From positions 1-34,028 of the forward strand of contig JBNKEI010000017.1 in assembly GCA_050288705.1 (NCBI GenBank): a stretch of 34,028 nucleotides of DNA. The letters are read 5' to 3'. This document shows positions 33,187 through 34,028 of the stretch, in pieces. Each line of letters opens with the position of its first letter. Within the stretch, counting starts at the first letter, position 1. This DNA is from JBNKEI01 sp050288705. Its GTDB lineage: Bacteria > Myxococcota > Myxococcia > Myxococcales > UBA5297. Under the pieces are notes generated by a model that worked only from the letters and a program-made list of their open reading frames with translations, did no database searches and was not told the origin of the DNA. The position numbers and the translations under genes were made by a program.

Positions 33187-33479
33187 ATGGACAAAAATAC
33201 ACGCAACGCCATTGAACGCGCTACCCAGCGAGCGCGAAACTTCTCGAGGAGGACTTCGCCGCGCAGCTCGAGGGTGATTTCGACGTGCACCGGGACGGCA
33301 CGATGGCCGCGAAGGATGGAGATCATCTCACGACTCGCCAAGCCTTTCATCGCGAGCGCATCATTGCAGCGATTGAACATAAGCGTTCCGCTGGATTGAA
33401 CTCAGAAGAAAGCGGCGTCTTGAAAAGGGGCGATTCAGTCATTGTCGGACCAAATTCGTTGGGGAACCGAATCGAGTGA
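33187..33479 (+). pseudogene. pglX: Frameshifted and truncated pglX (BREX adenine methyltransferase) N terminus
   Basis: It starts M-D-K-N-T-R-N-A-I-E-R-A-T-Q-R-A-R, the standard PglX/BrxX beginning. At 33239-33240 one base is missing (AAGCTTCTC would be expected, AACTTCTC is found), and the sequence continues in the next frame as L-L-E-E-D-F-A-A-Q-L-E-G-D-F-D-V-H-R-D-G, then R-Q-A-F-H-R-E-R-I-I-A-A-I-E-H-K-R. Recognisable similarity stops near 33400, after which unrelated codons lead to a TGA at 33477-33479. The whole methyltransferase domain is absent (an intact gene is ~1200 codons). So the gene carries both a frameshift and a large deletion. Confidence 0.85.
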
Positions 33480-33503
33480 GCGTGCTAGTTTCTCTATTTC
33501 TGA

Positions 33504-33662
33504 ACGCAGCCATCGGTCAGTCAGCTATATGGCTCATTTAGCGAAGAAGAAGTAAGAGCATTGGTTCTGGTTGACGGGCTTTCTGCAAATGACCTGAAAC
33601 TTCTAAAGCATGTTGTAGATAATGCTAAATTGCGCCTTGATTCATCGGAGCATCTTGTATGA
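33504..33662 (+). pseudogene. Gene fragment, C-terminal ~50 codons
   Basis: Open from 33504 (after a TGA) to TGA at 33660-33662 with no plausible ATG; it reads S-E-E-E-V-R-A-L-V-L-V-D-G-L-S-A-N-D-L-K-L-L-K-H-V-V-D-N-A-K-L, a helical end. Its stop overlaps the next start (ATGA), so an intact ancestor was probably coupled to the gene that follows. It may have been cut by the same event that truncated pglX. Confidence 0.4.
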
Positions 33663-34028
33663 CTAGCAGCATTAATTCCCCTGCGCATCGCGATATTGCA
33701 AGATCCATTGAAAGTCCTCGCCGTACGTCGCCTTCCCGTTTGGGGTCGCCGTCAAGTTCAGGCTCGACACCGGCAATCGGCCATAAAAGGGACGGCGATG
33801 AATTCTCGGTCAATGCGTCGTCAGCAGGCGAGCAACAACCACAGTCTTCGGGCTCTGGCCGAAGCACGCTCCGCCATTCTCCGCATCTCGGCGTGTCGTC
33901 TACACCCTCGTCCTTTACCGAGAATAGAGATGTCGAGAGCGGCTTACCGCTTCGCGGTTGTCCATCGAAGATTCTAGAATTCTTGAATAACTTGTCGGTC
34001 GTTGACGAAATTCGGCGGTTCGATGATG
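33659..34028 (+). CDS. Orphan protein with Ser/Pro-rich disordered leader (runs off window)
   Basis: At least 122 residues; the 3' end lies beyond the window. The ATG overlaps the stop of the preceding fragment. Residues 1-85 are very rich in Ser, Pro, Arg and Gly (S-P-R-R-T-S-P-S-R-L-G-S-P-S-S-S-G-S) with no hydrophobic stretch; from ~95 a helical segment starts (P-S-K-I-L-E-F-L-N-N-L-S-V-V-D-E-I). This layout resembles type III/IV effectors and the leader of the orphan at 10472-11125. No domain is recognised in the part seen. Confidence 0.6.
   Translation, partial: MTSSINSPAHRDIARSIESPRRTSPSRLGSPSSSGSTPAIGHKRDGDEFSVNASSAGEQQPQSSGSGRSTLRHSPHLGVSSTPSSFTENRDVESGLPLRGCPSKILEFLNNLSVVDEIRRFDD

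Overview
This 34 kb window comes from a Gram-negative, type VI secretion (T6SS)-bearing bacterium of moderate GC content. Phylum cannot be fixed from the sequence alone. A VgrG/TPR/PAAR-Rhs cassette, a bacterial SWIB protein, FHA and PAS-kinase genes and a small protein (31561-32055) whose pattern recalls a myxobacterial family make a Myxococcota or other deltaproteobacterial-type host my best, low-confidence guess. The tRNAs do not encode CCA.

Layout. (1) 1-8.1 kb: a T6SS effector cassette made of the 3' end of vgrG, a TPR protein, a 1487-residue PAAR-Rhs protein with a C-terminal putative nuclease toxin (D-H-x-P-S plus H...TYGG motifs), and two tandem related candidate immunity genes. (2) 8.1-12.9 kb: an accessory zone with a decayed Phd/YefM-YoeB toxin-antitoxin pair, relics of ISAs1-like and IS1595-like transposases, a repeat-containing orphan gene, a Ser-rich orphan gene and an AAA-ATPase/PD-(D/E)XK protein. 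(3) 13-24.8 kb: a core-like zone with a GH10 xylanase, a SAM-hydrolase/hypA/hypB/hypC operon, tRNA-Pro(UGG) and tRNA-Arg(UCU) with a terminator, glycogen phosphorylase, an FHA protein, a site-2 protease with CBS domains, a PAS histidine kinase, an HD phosphohydrolase and a SWIB protein. (4) 25.5-29.1 kb: a three-gene operon encoding a ThiF/E1-like adenylating enzyme, an Acg-like nitroreductase and a GNAT/N-acyl-amino-acid-synthase-like protein. It resembles a split form of mycobacterial Rv1355c (MoeY) with an added acyltransferase and is the best candidate here for an uncharacterised biochemical system. (5) 29.1-34 kb: orphan genes, gene-poor AT-rich DNA with decayed fragments, then a GC-richer remnant of a BREX phage-defence locus (3' end of brxC, an intact 185-residue gene, and a frameshifted, truncated pglX), and finally the start of a Ser/Pro-rich orphan protein that runs off the window.

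How the genes work together. The vgrG-TPR-rhs-immunity genes form one translationally coupled unit (ATGA overlap, 1-base overlap) for delivering a toxin while protecting the producer. The hyp genes supply nickel insertion for hydrogenase, whose structural genes are not here. The ThiF-nitroreductase-GNAT genes probably act in sequence on one small molecule or peptide. Several repeats (C-rich pair between hypA and hypB, 33-bp inverted repeat near 24.3 kb, 19-bp direct repeat flanking hypCB, 96-bp in-frame repeat near 9.2 kb) mark places where mobile or slippage-prone DNA has altered genes.
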